A DNA stretch of 11,570 nucleotides from positions 1-11,570 of the forward strand of contig CAJUDC010000085.1 of assembly GCA_910584955.1 (NCBI GenBank). The letters run 5' to 3'. The position numbers and the translations under genes are program-made. Below, in pieces: positions 1-7,335 of the stretch (positions within the stretch are counted from its first letter, which is position 1; each line of letters starts with the position of its first letter). The DNA is from an uncultured Paraprevotella sp. GTDB lineage: Bacteria > Bacteroidota > Bacteroidia > Bacteroidales > Bacteroidaceae. The notes under the pieces were generated by a model. That model had not been told where the DNA came from. It saw only the letters and a list, made by a program, of their open reading frames with translations, and did not search any database.

Positions 1-353
1 TATTTATATTAATATACACAAACACCAAGAACGATACTTTAAGACACCAAATACACTTCTCAACACCGCCAGCGGCAATTTTCAAAAACAAAATCCGCGC
101 TGCAAAAAACAAACTTCGAGCACTAAAAAACAAAGCACGATTTGTACAACTCAAAACGCGATACGAAATTTACCACTGCAACGACACACATTTTTTCTGC
201 AAGAAACAAACTTGGAAACAACCGTTTCACATTATTTATATAGAGATCCTTGAAATACAAGATCCGAATCTTCCGTATCATTCCGCCCTACAGCGATTCG
301 GAGCGACGCCCCATTTTTCCCCGTTCTTTTTCGGAATTTACGGTGATAATCCG
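1..353. other. Gene-free upstream region, A/C-rich
   Basis: I see no convincing coding frame on either strand. The first ~240 bases are rich in A and C and poor in G on the + strand and contain short AC-rich blocks repeating about every 21 bases (separate entry). From about 241 to 350 the composition becomes more balanced. An 8-bp inverted repeat, TCCGAATC (263-270) and GATTCGGA (295-302), lies about 50 bases before the promoter box of the first gene. No RNA family was recognised. Confidence 0.6.
84..146. repeat. Three degenerate 21-bp units, phased A-tracts
   Basis: Three consecutive 21-base units each begin with AAAAACAAA (84-92, 105-113, 126-134). All three also share CG at unit positions 13-14 and A at position 21, while the rest has diverged. 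The spacing is exactly 21 bases, two turns of B-DNA, so the A-tracts lie on the same face of the helix. Looser ACACC blocks at 22, 44 and 63 continue a similar period upstream. Phased A-tracts are known to bend DNA. Whether this is an upstream promoter element, a decayed tandem repeat or chance in a low-complexity stretch cannot be settled here. Confidence 0.5.
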
Positions 354-361
354 TATCTTTG
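354..361 (+). promoter_or_regulatory. Bacteroidetes-type -7 box before ZIP gene
   Basis: TATCTTTG matches the Bacteroidetes -7 consensus TAnnTTTG. No clean TTTG -33 element is present at the usual 19-21 base spacing; only a T-run (327-331) is near. Transcription would start about 365-368, some 15 bases before the ATG at 383. This argues against the in-frame TTG at 359 as the start, because it lies inside the box. Confidence 0.6.
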
Positions 362-382
362 CATTTCATAAAAGCATTGCAA

Positions 383-1162
383 ATGAACGAAATCTATATG
401 GCCCTGCTCCTTCCGCTTAGCGGAACGGTGCTGGGATCGGCAGGAGTGTTCCTGCTTAAGGACAAACTGCCTGATTTGCTACAGAAAGTCCTGCTGGGAT
501 TTGCATCAGGTGTGATGGTGGCAGCTTCGGTATGGTCGCTGCTGATTCCAAGCATGGAAATGAGCGCTGACAAAGGTACGTGGGCTTTTCTGCCTGCCGC
601 CGTCGGTTTTCTGTGCGGAATGGGCTTTTTATTGTTGATGGACAAACTAACTCCCCACATACATCTGGAGAGTACGGTACCGGAAGGGCCGCACACCCGA
701 TTGTCGCGCACCAAAATGCTGACGCTGGCCGTCACGCTACATAACCTTCCCGAAGGTATGGCCGTGGGCGTGGTACTGGCCGGCGCGCTGGAGGCCGCTA
801 ATACCATATCCTCAGCCGCCGTCGTAACCCTAGCAATGGGTATCGCCATCCAGAATATACCGGAAGGAGCCATCATCTCCATGCCCATGCGGGCTGAGGG
901 GAACAGCAAATGGCGCTCTTTCACCATCGGCTCTTTAAGTGGTGCCGTAGAGCCTATAGGAGCATTATTCACCCTTCTGCTAGCTTCGCTCATCGCTTCG
1001 ATCCTCCCCTACCTGCTGGCTTTTGCCGCTGGCGCCATGCTGTATGTGGTTGTTGAAGAACTGATTCCCGAAACGTCCGTAGGCAAACATTCCGATATGG
1101 GAACACTGGGATTCGCCATCGGCTTTGTTGTCATGATGGTATTGGATGTAGTGCTGGGTTAA
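383..1162 (+). CDS. ZIP-family divalent metal transporter, GufA-like
   Basis: A 259-residue inner-membrane protein of the ZIP family, which moves zinc or other divalent metals into the cytoplasm. Hydrophobic segments run along the whole chain (about 5-25, 35-56, 69-86, 111-136, 143-168, 180-205, 207-228, 240-258), fitting the eight-helix ZIP fold. The two metal-site helices are visible: HNLPEGMAVG (H120, N121, E124) and QNIPEG (N158, E161). A third acidic cluster is E225-E226. Q157 replaces the histidine found there in ZupT, as I recall for GufA-type members. The loop with H92, H94 and H104 is the only histidine-bearing stretch between helices and is short. ATG 383 is preferred because an in-frame TTG at 359 falls within the promoter box. 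It is first in a closely spaced run with the S9 peptidase (28-base gap). The metal cannot be assigned from sequence alone. Confidence 0.88.
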   Translation: MNEIYMALLLPLSGTVLGSAGVFLLKDKLPDLLQKVLLGFASGVMVAASVWSLLIPSMEMSADKGTWAFLPAAVGFLCGMGFLLLMDKLTPHIHLESTVPEGPHTRLSRTKMLTLAVTLHNLPEGMAVGVVLAGALEAANTISSAAVVTLAMGIAIQNIPEGAIISMPMRAEGNSKWRSFTIGSLSGAVEPIGALFTLLLASLIASILPYLLAFAAGAMLYVVVEELIPETSVGKHSDMGTLGFAIGFVVMMVLDVVLG

Positions 1163-1190
1163 CCGCTCATTATAATATAAAACTGGATAT

Positions 1191-3641
1191 ATGAAAAAAA
1201 CATGGATTTTGGGAGCAGCATTCTGCTGGAGCACGTTATGCCCGGCTGTTCCCGTCGATATTAAAACGTTCCGTTATGCCGGCCCGTATCCCGTATGCCA
1301 TCCTTTTCTTATCGATTCAACGGGAGTGGATGGAAAAACATTCGATCAACAAAGTTTGCTCGTATCAAGCAGTGTGCCGCTCTCGGCTCTCAAAACCGGA
1401 AAGTCCGTTGCACAAGGACGCCAACCGGCCGTTGCACAACATGCCCTGCATCTGGCCGGCTTTTCCGTACAAGCTCCGCAATATGTAAAAACCACTCTCA
1501 CCATCAGCGGACCAGCCCATCGCCAACTCTTTATCGACGGACAGGCAGCCCAGGAAGGAGCCGTAAACCTGGAACCGGGACGTCATGAATTTGCCATAAA
1601 GTACTTATCGGAACCGGATTCGACATACGAGTTGAAAGCCTGTTTTGACGGAGACGCCCTGCATCCCCTGACCGAAGAAACGGATCGCAAACGCCCCTGT
1701 AGCCTGAAAGACATGATGAACGGCACGCGGTTCAGCGCCGTCGGTCTCTCGTCCGACGGTCGATATCTGCTGACGCGCTATTATACCATCCGCGATGGCG
1801 GAGCCACAGAATGGCGATATAAAATAACAGAACTCAGCAACGGAAGAACGGTGACGGACACCCACGAGCCCCTCGAATGGATGCCGCAAAGCCCGAAATA
1901 TTACGTTACCCGTTTCGGCATGCAAGGGCGAGAACTGGTCTGCATCAATCCGTCCGACGGTAAAGAGACCGTACTGGCTTCCGGGCTTCCCGAGGGGTAT
2001 TTCCGCATCTCACCATCGGAAGATTATCTGCTCTTTACCCATTACGCTCAAGGACCTCAGGAAAACAAAGACATTTACCAGGTGCTGGAGCCGGACGACC
2101 GACAGCCCAATTGGCGAAACCGCCCCTATTACTCCCTGTTTGACCTGAAGACAGGCATCGCCCGGCAACTTACTTTCGGACACCACAACGCATGGGTGTC
2201 CGACATCTCAGCCGACGGCCGGACCCTCTTGCTGCTGATAGAAGAGCCACGCATCACCCAACGTCCGTTTTTTCTAAAGACGCTCCTACGGCTGAATGTG
2301 GAAACTCTCCGCGCAGACACGTTGCTCCATCGAGCAGGATTCATCAACGGCGCTTATTTCTGCAAGGACGAGAGCCGACTGCTGGTCAGCGGTTCGCCGG
2401 AATCTTTCGACGGAGCCGGGCTGGCCGTGAAACCCGGACAGACAGCCAATATGTACGAAAACGAGCTGTTTATGTTTGACACCTCTACCAAGCAAGTCAC
2501 TCCACTGACCCGGGATTTTCATCCGAGCGTAAAACAGATCGGTCGGAGGACGTCGGACGGAATGTTCTATTTCACAGCCGAAAACCGCGACCGTATCGAC
2601 CTTTACACCCTGAACCCGTCGACCGGAAAAATCAATCGCATCGACACCCGGGAAGAAGTGATCGGCGGATTTTCCAAAGCACTGTCGGGGACAGCTCTCG
2701 TGTATTTCGGAGAAAGTGCCTCCAATGCCCACCGCCTGTATTCCGTACACCCCAAAAACGGCAAATCGCTCCTCCTTGAAGATCTGGATGCCCGGCAGAT
2801 GGCCGACATACAGTTAGGAGAATGCCACGACTGGAATTTCAAGAATACACGCGGCGACAGCATCTACGGAAGATTCTATCTGCCCCCCGGATTTGACGCC
2901 AACAAATCCTATCCGCTCATTGTCAACTATTACGGCGGCTGTTCGCCCACGACACGCTATCTGGAGAGCCGCTACCCCCATCATGTTTACGCCGCTCTGG
3001 GCTATGTGGTCTACGTCATACAGCCCAGCGGGGCCACCGGTTTCGGACAGGAATTCGCAGCCCGCCACGTAAATGCCTGGGGCGACTACACAGCCGATGA
3101 CATTATTGAAGGTACCCGCCGCTTCTGCCAGGAACACCCCTACGTGAACGAAAAGAAAATCGGCTGTATCGGCGCCTCTTACGGAGGATTCATGACCCAA
3201 TATCTGCAAACGAAGACCGACCTGTTTGCCGCTGCCGTATCTCATGCCGGTATCAGCAATGTGACCAGCTACTGGGGCGAAGGTTATTGGGGCTATTCCT
3301 ACAGCGAAATAGCCGCTGCCAACAGTTATCCATGGAATAACCCCGACCTTTACACCCGACACAGCCCACTGTTCAACGCCGACAAAATCCATACCCCGAT
3401 TCTGTTTCTTCACGGATCGGTCGACACCAACGTACCTATCGGTGAAAGCATCCAGATGTTCACCGCCCTGAAAATGCTGGGACGGGAGACCGCTTTCGTC
3501 ACCGTGGACGGGCAGGACCATCAGATTCTGGATTACGGCAAACGCATAAAATGGCAAAATACCATCTTCGCATGGTTTGCCAAATGGCTGCAAGAAGATG
3601 CTACCTGGTGGGACACCCTGTATCCGCCCAAGACATTATAA
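1191..3641 (+). CDS. Secreted S9-family prolyl-oligopeptidase-like serine peptidase
   Basis: An 816-residue exported peptidase of clan SC, family S9. The N-terminus (lysines, a hydrophobic core to about residue 16, then small residues near 19) looks like a type I signal peptide; no lipobox is present. Residues about 85-160 form an extra domain with a segment (LFIDG...) reminiscent of beta-sandwich modules. About 175-555 has repeated SxDGRxLL-type strands typical of a beta-propeller. The alpha/beta-hydrolase domain is about 565-816, with the nucleophile motif GASYGGF (S663), D745 in HGSVDTNVP and H777 in DGQDHQ. YYGGC (580-584) fits the oxyanion-hole tyrosine region. At 816 residues it is longer than usual DPP IV homologues (~720-740), and I do not see the YEEE-type double-glutamate motif, so dipeptidyl peptidase activity should not be assumed. 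Probably periplasmic, cutting short peptides, perhaps proline-containing. Confidence 0.9.
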   Translation: MKKTWILGAAFCWSTLCPAVPVDIKTFRYAGPYPVCHPFLIDSTGVDGKTFDQQSLLVSSSVPLSALKTGKSVAQGRQPAVAQHALHLAGFSVQAPQYVKTTLTISGPAHRQLFIDGQAAQEGAVNLEPGRHEFAIKYLSEPDSTYELKACFDGDALHPLTEETDRKRPCSLKDMMNGTRFSAVGLSSDGRYLLTRYYTIRDGGATEWRYKITELSNGRTVTDTHEPLEWMPQSPKYYVTRFGMQGRELVCINPSDGKETVLASGLPEGYFRISPSEDYLLFTHYAQGPQENKDIYQVLEPDDRQPNWRNRPYYSLFDLKTGIARQLTFGHHNAWVSDISADGRTLLLLIEEPRITQRPFFLKTLLRLNVETLRADTLLHRAGFINGAYFCKDESRLLVSGSPESFDGAGLAVKPGQTANMYENELFMFDTSTKQVTPLTRDFHPSVKQIGRRTSDGMFYFTAENRDRIDLYTLNPSTGKINRIDTREEVIGGFSKALSGTALVYFGESASNAHRLYSVHPKNGKSLLLEDLDARQMADIQLGECHDWNFKNTRGDSIYGRFYLPPGFDANKSYPLIVNYYGGCSPTTRYLESRYPHHVYAALGYVVYVIQPSGATGFGQEFAARHVNAWGDYTADDIIEGTRRFCQEHPYVNEKKIGCIGASYGGFMTQYLQTKTDLFAAAVSHAGISNVTSYWGEGYWGYSYSEIAAANSYPWNNPDLYTRHSPLFNADKIHTPILFLHGSVDTNVPIGESIQMFTALKMLGRETAFVTVDGQDHQILDYGKRIKWQNTIFAWFAKWLQEDATWWDTLYPPKTL

Positions 3642-3673
3642 AGGAAGCATACCCTCGAAGAAAAGAGACATCC

Positions 3674-6253
3674 ATGATTTATCCGCAGAATTTTGAACAA
3701 AAAATAGGATTCAATGATATTCGACACCTGCTCGCCGGTCTGTGTCTCAGCACACTGGGAACCGAGCGGGTGGACGAAATGACTTTCCAGACCGATGCCG
3801 GAACCATCAGGGAACTGCACGAACAGACCCGGGAATTCATGCGCATATTGGAGGAGGAAGAAGATTTTCCCGACGAGAACTTCTACGATGTGCGCCCGGC
3901 GCTGAAGCGCATCCGGGTGGAAGGCATGTATCTGGAAGAAACGGAAATGTTCGACCTGAAACGCTCGCTCGACACGATTCATGCCATTGTCCACTTCCTA
4001 CATCACAACGAAGAAACCGAAGAAATCACCGGCGACACAGTCCCATCGGATACACGCCCTGACAATCAAGGTCGCTATCCAGCCCTGAAACGCCTGGCAG
4101 GCGAAGTCTTCGTGTTTCCCCAGCTGTCACACCGCATCGACGCCATTCTAGACAAATACGGCAAGATAAAAGACACCGCTTCAGCCGATCTCCAGCGTAT
4201 CCGCCGGGAACTGTTCGCAACGGAAAGCAGCATTTCACGCAGTCTTCATGCCATTCTGCGCAACGCCCAACAGAGCGGTGTTGTGGAGAAAGACGTGACC
4301 CCGACTTTTCGTGACGGTCGTCTGGTGATTCCGGTTGCTCCCGCTTTGAAAAGAAAGATCAAAGGAATCGTTCATGATGAATCGGCCACGGGAAAAACCG
4401 TCTTTATCGAACCGACCGAAGTCGTGGAAGCCAATAACCGGGTGCGAGAACTGGAAGGAGAAGAACGACGAGAGATCATCCGTATCTTACAGGAATTTGC
4501 CGCACAGGTTCGTCCGCATATCCCCCACATCCTGCTTTCCTATGAATTTCTGGCCGAGATAGATTTCATACGGGCCAAAGCGCATTTCGGGAGAAACCTG
4601 AACGCCATCCTCCCACACCTGGAAGACCAACCGCTGATCGACTGGACACTGGCCGTTCATCCGCTATTACAGATTTCACTTCACAAACAAGGGAAAAAAG
4701 TAGTCCCGCTTGACATTGAACTGAACACCCGTCAACGTATCCTTATCATCTCCGGCCCGAACGCCGGTGGCAAGTCGGTATGCCTGAAGACTGTCGGCCT
4801 GCTGCAATACATGCTGCAATGCGGATTGCCTATTCCCCTGGGGGAAAATTCACATACCGGTATCTTCGACCATATTTTCATCGACATAGGCGATGAACAA
4901 AGCATTGAAGACGATCTAAGTACATACTCCGGTCACCTGCTCAACATGAAAAACATGATGAAGCACTGCAACGAGCGGAGCCTGTTACTGATAGATGAAT
5001 TCGGCGGCGGCACGGAGCCACAGATCGGCGGTGCCATAGCCGAAGCCGTGCTGATGCGCTTCAACCGAAAACAGGCTTTCGGCGTAATCACCACCCATTA
5101 TCAGAACTTGAAACATTTTGCCGAAAACCACGAAGGGGTGATCAATGGAGCCATGCTCTATGACCGCCAGCATATGCAAGCATTGTTCCAGTTGCAGACA
5201 GGGAATCCAGGCAGTTCGTTTGCCGTGGAAATCGCACGTAAAATAGGTATTCCCGAGGATGTGATAGCTGATGCGGCCGATCTCGTAGGACAAGAATATA
5301 TCCATGCCGACAAATACTTACAGGACATCGTGCGTGACAAACGCTATTGGGAAAACAAACGTAAGAATATTCATCTGCGTGAAAAGCAGATGGAGCAAAC
5401 CATAGCCCGTTACGAAAACGAAATTGAGGAGTTGCACCAAAGTCGCAAGGAGATTATGGCACAAGCCAAAGCGCAAGCCGAACAACTGCTCAACGAATCG
5501 AACGCCAAAATAGAACATACCATCAAGACCATACGCGAAGCACAGGCCGAACGCGAAAAAACACGGAACGCACGCAAGGAGCTAGAGGACTTCCGAACCG
5601 GGCTGAAACAAACAGAAGACGAAAAAGCCAGGGAGGACGCCATCGCACGCAAAATGCAACAACTGGAAGAAAGACGGAAACGGAAAGCGGAACGGAAGGA
5701 CAAGAAAAACGCAGAAGCACAAGCGCAAAGCCGGCTATCCGAAGCACAGGCACGAGAAAAAGCCCGCGAGGCAGCTCTACGCAACGCTCCGCTAGCCACC
5801 GGCGATACCGTACGCATAAAAGGACAAACCAGCATAGGAACCATAGAAGAAATCAACGGGAAAAATGCGATTGTAACTTTCGGCATGATGCGTACCAATG
5901 TAAAAGCCGACCGTCTCGAACGCGCCGAAGCACCTCAAAAGACCGAAACCAAAGGCATCACCTACGTAAGTAAACAAACGCAGGATACCGTATATGAAAA
6001 GAAACTGCAATTCCGTCAGGATATTGACGTACGAGGTATGAGAGGCGACGAAGCCATCCATGCCGTCACTTACTTCATCGACGATGCCATCTTATTGGGC
6101 CTTTCACGCGTACGCATTCTGCACGGCACCGGAACCGGCATTCTTCGCACCCTACTGCGTCAATACCTGGGCACAGTTTCCGGCGTGAAGGATTTCCACG
6201 ACGAACATGTACAATTCGGCGGAGCCGGCATCACGGTTGTGGATTTAGAATAA
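3674..6253 (+). CDS. MutS2-type ATPase with C-terminal Smr domain
   Basis: An 859-residue MutS2. Members suppress homologous recombination in some bacteria and, in Bacillus, recognise collided ribosomes; which role applies here is not known. Residues about 1-310 are the core/lever region. The ABC-type ATPase follows, with Walker A GPNAGGKS (361-368, K367), the downstream segment DIGDEQSIEDDLSTYS, and Walker B LLLIDEFGGGTEP (D441, E442). About 520-720 is a long K/E/R/A-rich coiled-coil and linker, followed by a small KOW-like stretch (GDTVRIKGQ..GTIEEI) and the Smr domain with IDVRG (D785, R787) and HGTGTGILR (H817-R825). An acidic, low-complexity insert lies near residues 115-135. ATG 3674 is chosen although the frame is open back to an ATG at 3551: the family N-terminus IYPQNFEQKIGF begins here, and the earlier start would overlap the peptidase gene by 91 bases. 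The gap after the peptidase is 32 bases, so co-transcription is likely. Confidence 0.95.
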   Translation: MIYPQNFEQKIGFNDIRHLLAGLCLSTLGTERVDEMTFQTDAGTIRELHEQTREFMRILEEEEDFPDENFYDVRPALKRIRVEGMYLEETEMFDLKRSLDTIHAIVHFLHHNEETEEITGDTVPSDTRPDNQGRYPALKRLAGEVFVFPQLSHRIDAILDKYGKIKDTASADLQRIRRELFATESSISRSLHAILRNAQQSGVVEKDVTPTFRDGRLVIPVAPALKRKIKGIVHDESATGKTVFIEPTEVVEANNRVRELEGEERREIIRILQEFAAQVRPHIPHILLSYEFLAEIDFIRAKAHFGRNLNAILPHLEDQPLIDWTLAVHPLLQISLHKQGKKVVPLDIELNTRQRILIISGPNAGGKSVCLKTVGLLQYMLQCGLPIPLGENSHTGIFDHIFIDIGDEQSIEDDLSTYSGHLLNMKNMMKHCNERSLLLIDEFGGGTEPQIGGAIAEAVLMRFNRKQAFGVITTHYQNLKHFAENHEGVINGAMLYDRQHMQALFQLQTGNPGSSFAVEIARKIGIPEDVIADAADLVGQEYIHADKYLQDIVRDKRYWENKRKNIHLREKQMEQTIARYENEIEELHQSRKEIMAQAKAQAEQLLNESNAKIEHTIKTIREAQAEREKTRNARKELEDFRTGLKQTEDEKAREDAIARKMQQLEERRKRKAERKDKKNAEAQAQSRLSEAQAREKAREAALRNAPLATGDTVRIKGQTSIGTIEEINGKNAIVTFGMMRTNVKADRLERAEAPQKTETKGITYVSKQTQDTVYEKKLQFRQDIDVRGMRGDEAIHAVTYFIDDAILLGLSRVRILHGTGTGILRTLLRQYLGTVSGVKDFHDEHVQFGGAGITVVDLE

Positions 6254-6284
6254 CGAACACCCGTCACCATCGTTCCCGCATCCT

Positions 6285-6336
6285 AATAAAATAAGGTGTA
6301 TCTTTCTTTGATGGAAAGTATACACCTTATTTTATT
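6285..6336. terminator. Long bidirectional terminator between convergent genes
   Basis: The arms AATAAAATAAGGTGTAT (6285-6301) and ATACACCTTATTTTATT (6320-6336) pair over 17 bp. After one bulged base (T6319) an inner CTTTC/GAAAG stem (6302-6306 with 6314-6318) closes a 7-base loop. The lower stem is A/T-rich on both sides, giving U-rich 3' ends for transcripts in either direction. It lies 31 bases after the mutS2 stop and 31 bases beyond the stop of the facing - strand gene, so it most likely ends both. Confidence 0.9.
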
Positions 6337-6367
6337 TGACTTCAGCCCAGCCTCTATCCTCTCCTTC

Positions 6368-7084
6368 CTATATGCTGGAAAGCACTCGGGAGAACGTCTC
6401 AAACGACGTATCCAAACGTCCCATCTCATAAGGACGGATACGCAGTGAGAAGGTACCCTTCACTTGCGGCAGATCATAATAATTTTTCACGATACGGGCC
6501 AGATTAAACGAAAGAGAGTCCCCCTTTTTCATCAAAAAGCGGCAACAATCGGCAAGATAATCCTTGTCATGTTCTTCGAAGCGTAGGGTACGGAACAACA
6601 TGAAGTAACACATCAACGAGTTGCCCCGCAACAAATACGCAGCCCGCCTACGGGGATCAACCGTTTGGAGCCCGTTGAAAAGGTATTCCATCTCTATGTC
6701 CGAGGGCAACACCGGTATCAGATTCAACAGGATCTTATGTTTATCCAGCTCCCGGTCGGTAGTCGCATTCAACTCTTCCGTAAGCCTTGAAAAACCGGGA
6801 TGACGTAAAGAAAGCCGCTTTTGTTCCACCCGGATAACAGCAGCCTTAAGCAAAGTGCCCAGCAAGGCTTTGGCATCGAACCGCAACAGGTGCAGAAAAG
6901 CTTCCCAATAATCATCCTCCGGAGCATCCACCAGAACACGTTCTCCCAGCATCAGGCCGGCCGTTCGAAAGGCGGCATGAGACAAACGTTGCAAATAGCG
7001 TACCAGTCCTTCCCAATCTTTCTGCCCGCAGAGGGTGTTCAGGCGGGAATAAATTACCGGATTGTAACGTTTGTCATTTACCAT
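6368..7084 (-). CDS. Conserved-looking hypothetical protein, 238 aa
   Basis: I do not recognise this family. The product is soluble, with no signal peptide or membrane segment, and predominantly helical in character: many short amphipathic L/R/K/E-rich stretches (KDWEGLVRYLQRL, YWEAFLHLLRF, KALLGTLLKAAVIRV, KHKILLNLIPVLP, YLLRGNSLMCYFMLFRTL). This recalls helical-repeat or TPR-like folds, but no motif is firm enough to name one. A CC pair occurs in YLADCCRFLMKKGDS. Base composition and codon use resemble the neighbours, and the frame is clean, so it is very likely a real gene. It lies 66 bases downstream of the tRNA-Thr gene on the same strand, directly after that unit's terminator: the T-run ends 12 bases before the ATG. 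I see no TAnnTTTG box for it. It may be expressed by read-through or from a weak promoter overlapping the tRNA region. An ATG further in cannot be excluded. Confidence 0.75.
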   Translation of the reverse strand: MVNDKRYNPVIYSRLNTLCGQKDWEGLVRYLQRLSHAAFRTAGLMLGERVLVDAPEDDYWEAFLHLLRFDAKALLGTLLKAAVIRVEQKRLSLRHPGFSRLTEELNATTDRELDKHKILLNLIPVLPSDIEMEYLFNGLQTVDPRRRAAYLLRGNSLMCYFMLFRTLRFEEHDKDYLADCCRFLMKKGDSLSFNLARIVKNYYDLPQVKGTFSLRIRPYEMGRLDTSFETFSRVLSSI

Positions 7085-7096
7085 TGTCTCAACAAT

Positions 7097-7137
7097 AAAA
7101 AAACAACGGAGGCGAAACTCATAAGTTTCGCCTCCGT
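7097..7137 (-). terminator. Rho-independent terminator after tRNA-Thr
   Basis: Read on the - strand, ACGGAGGCGAAACT (7137-7124) pairs perfectly over 14 bp with AGTTTCGCCTCCGT (7119-7106) around a TATG loop, followed by TTG and a run of seven T (7103-7097). This is a textbook intrinsic terminator for the SRP RNA-tRNA-Thr unit. It also sits immediately upstream of the ATG of the - strand gene at 7084. Confidence 0.93.
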
Positions 7138-7150
7138 CACTTCATTGTCG

Positions 7151-7224
7151 AGCCTCTTGTCGGATTCGAACCAACGACCCCGAGATTACAAATCACGTGC
7201 TCTGGCCAACTGAGCTAAAGAGGC
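7151..7224 (-). tRNA. tRNA-Thr, anticodon TGT
   Basis: The 74-base cloverleaf reads: acceptor GCCTCTT paired perfectly with AAGAGGC, D-stem GCTC/GAGC, anticodon stem CGTGA/TCTCG, anticodon loop TTTGTAA with TGT at 34-36, variable loop GGGTC, and T-stem GTTGG/CCGAC around TTCGAAT. TGT reads ACA and, with a modified or wobble U, other threonine codons. The discriminator base is T and CCA is not encoded. The anticodon stem has a T-T opposition at 29/41. It begins only 4 bases after the SRP RNA end, so both must be cut from one transcript. Confidence 0.96.
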
Positions 7225-7228
7225 GGGT

Positions 7229-7324
7229 GGGAAAGCTACCTACATCGCGCCGCTACAACCAACTACCCTTGCTGCGATCAAGCCCTGGGGGATTCGAAGG
7301 GAGCTGGCCGTGCAGGACTTTCCC
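7229..7324 (-). ncRNA. ffs: Signal recognition particle RNA (bacterial small type)
   Basis: The 96-base RNA is closed by a perfect 7-bp helix, GGGAAAG (7324-7318) with CTTTCCC (7235-7229). Further pairing is CCTGCA with TGTAGG, CCAGCT with AGTTGG, and CCCTT with AAGGG. The inner segment CCCCCAGG...AGCAAGGGTA matches the conserved helix-8 core known from bacterial SRP RNAs, where it binds the Ffh M domain. The apical loop departs from the usual GGAA: the RNA reads CAGG-GCT-TGAT-CGC-AGCA. Together with Ffh it directs nascent membrane and secreted proteins to the translocon. A consensus promoter lies just upstream, and tRNA-Thr follows after 4 bases. The ends are set from the closing helix and are approximate. 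Confidence 0.85.
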
Positions 7325-7335
7325 GTTTTCGGCTG

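Noticed and set aside
1..146. CRISPR-like array
   Set aside because: The 21-base units are degenerate with no separate spacers, and no cas gene is present.
394..993. 199-residue open frame on the - strand opposite the ZIP gene
   Set aside because: It mirrors the ZIP coding frame, its translation is not family-like, and the + strand frame carries clear ZIP metal-site motifs.
2471..2478. TATGTTTG match to the -7 box inside the S9 peptidase gene
   Set aside because: It lies mid-gene with no suitable downstream start; an 8-base degenerate motif is expected by chance in 11 kb.
2814..3593. 259-residue open frame on the - strand inside the S9 peptidase
   Set aside because: It is antisense to the conserved hydrolase domain with the catalytic triad; no promoter or leader was seen.
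3551..3673. Upstream in-frame extension of MutS2
   Set aside because: It would overlap the peptidase gene by 91 bases and add residues outside the family N-terminus.
5410..5898. 162-residue serine-rich open frame on the - strand inside mutS2
   Set aside because: The S/F/R-rich composition is what antisense reading of a K/E/R/A-rich coiled-coil gives.
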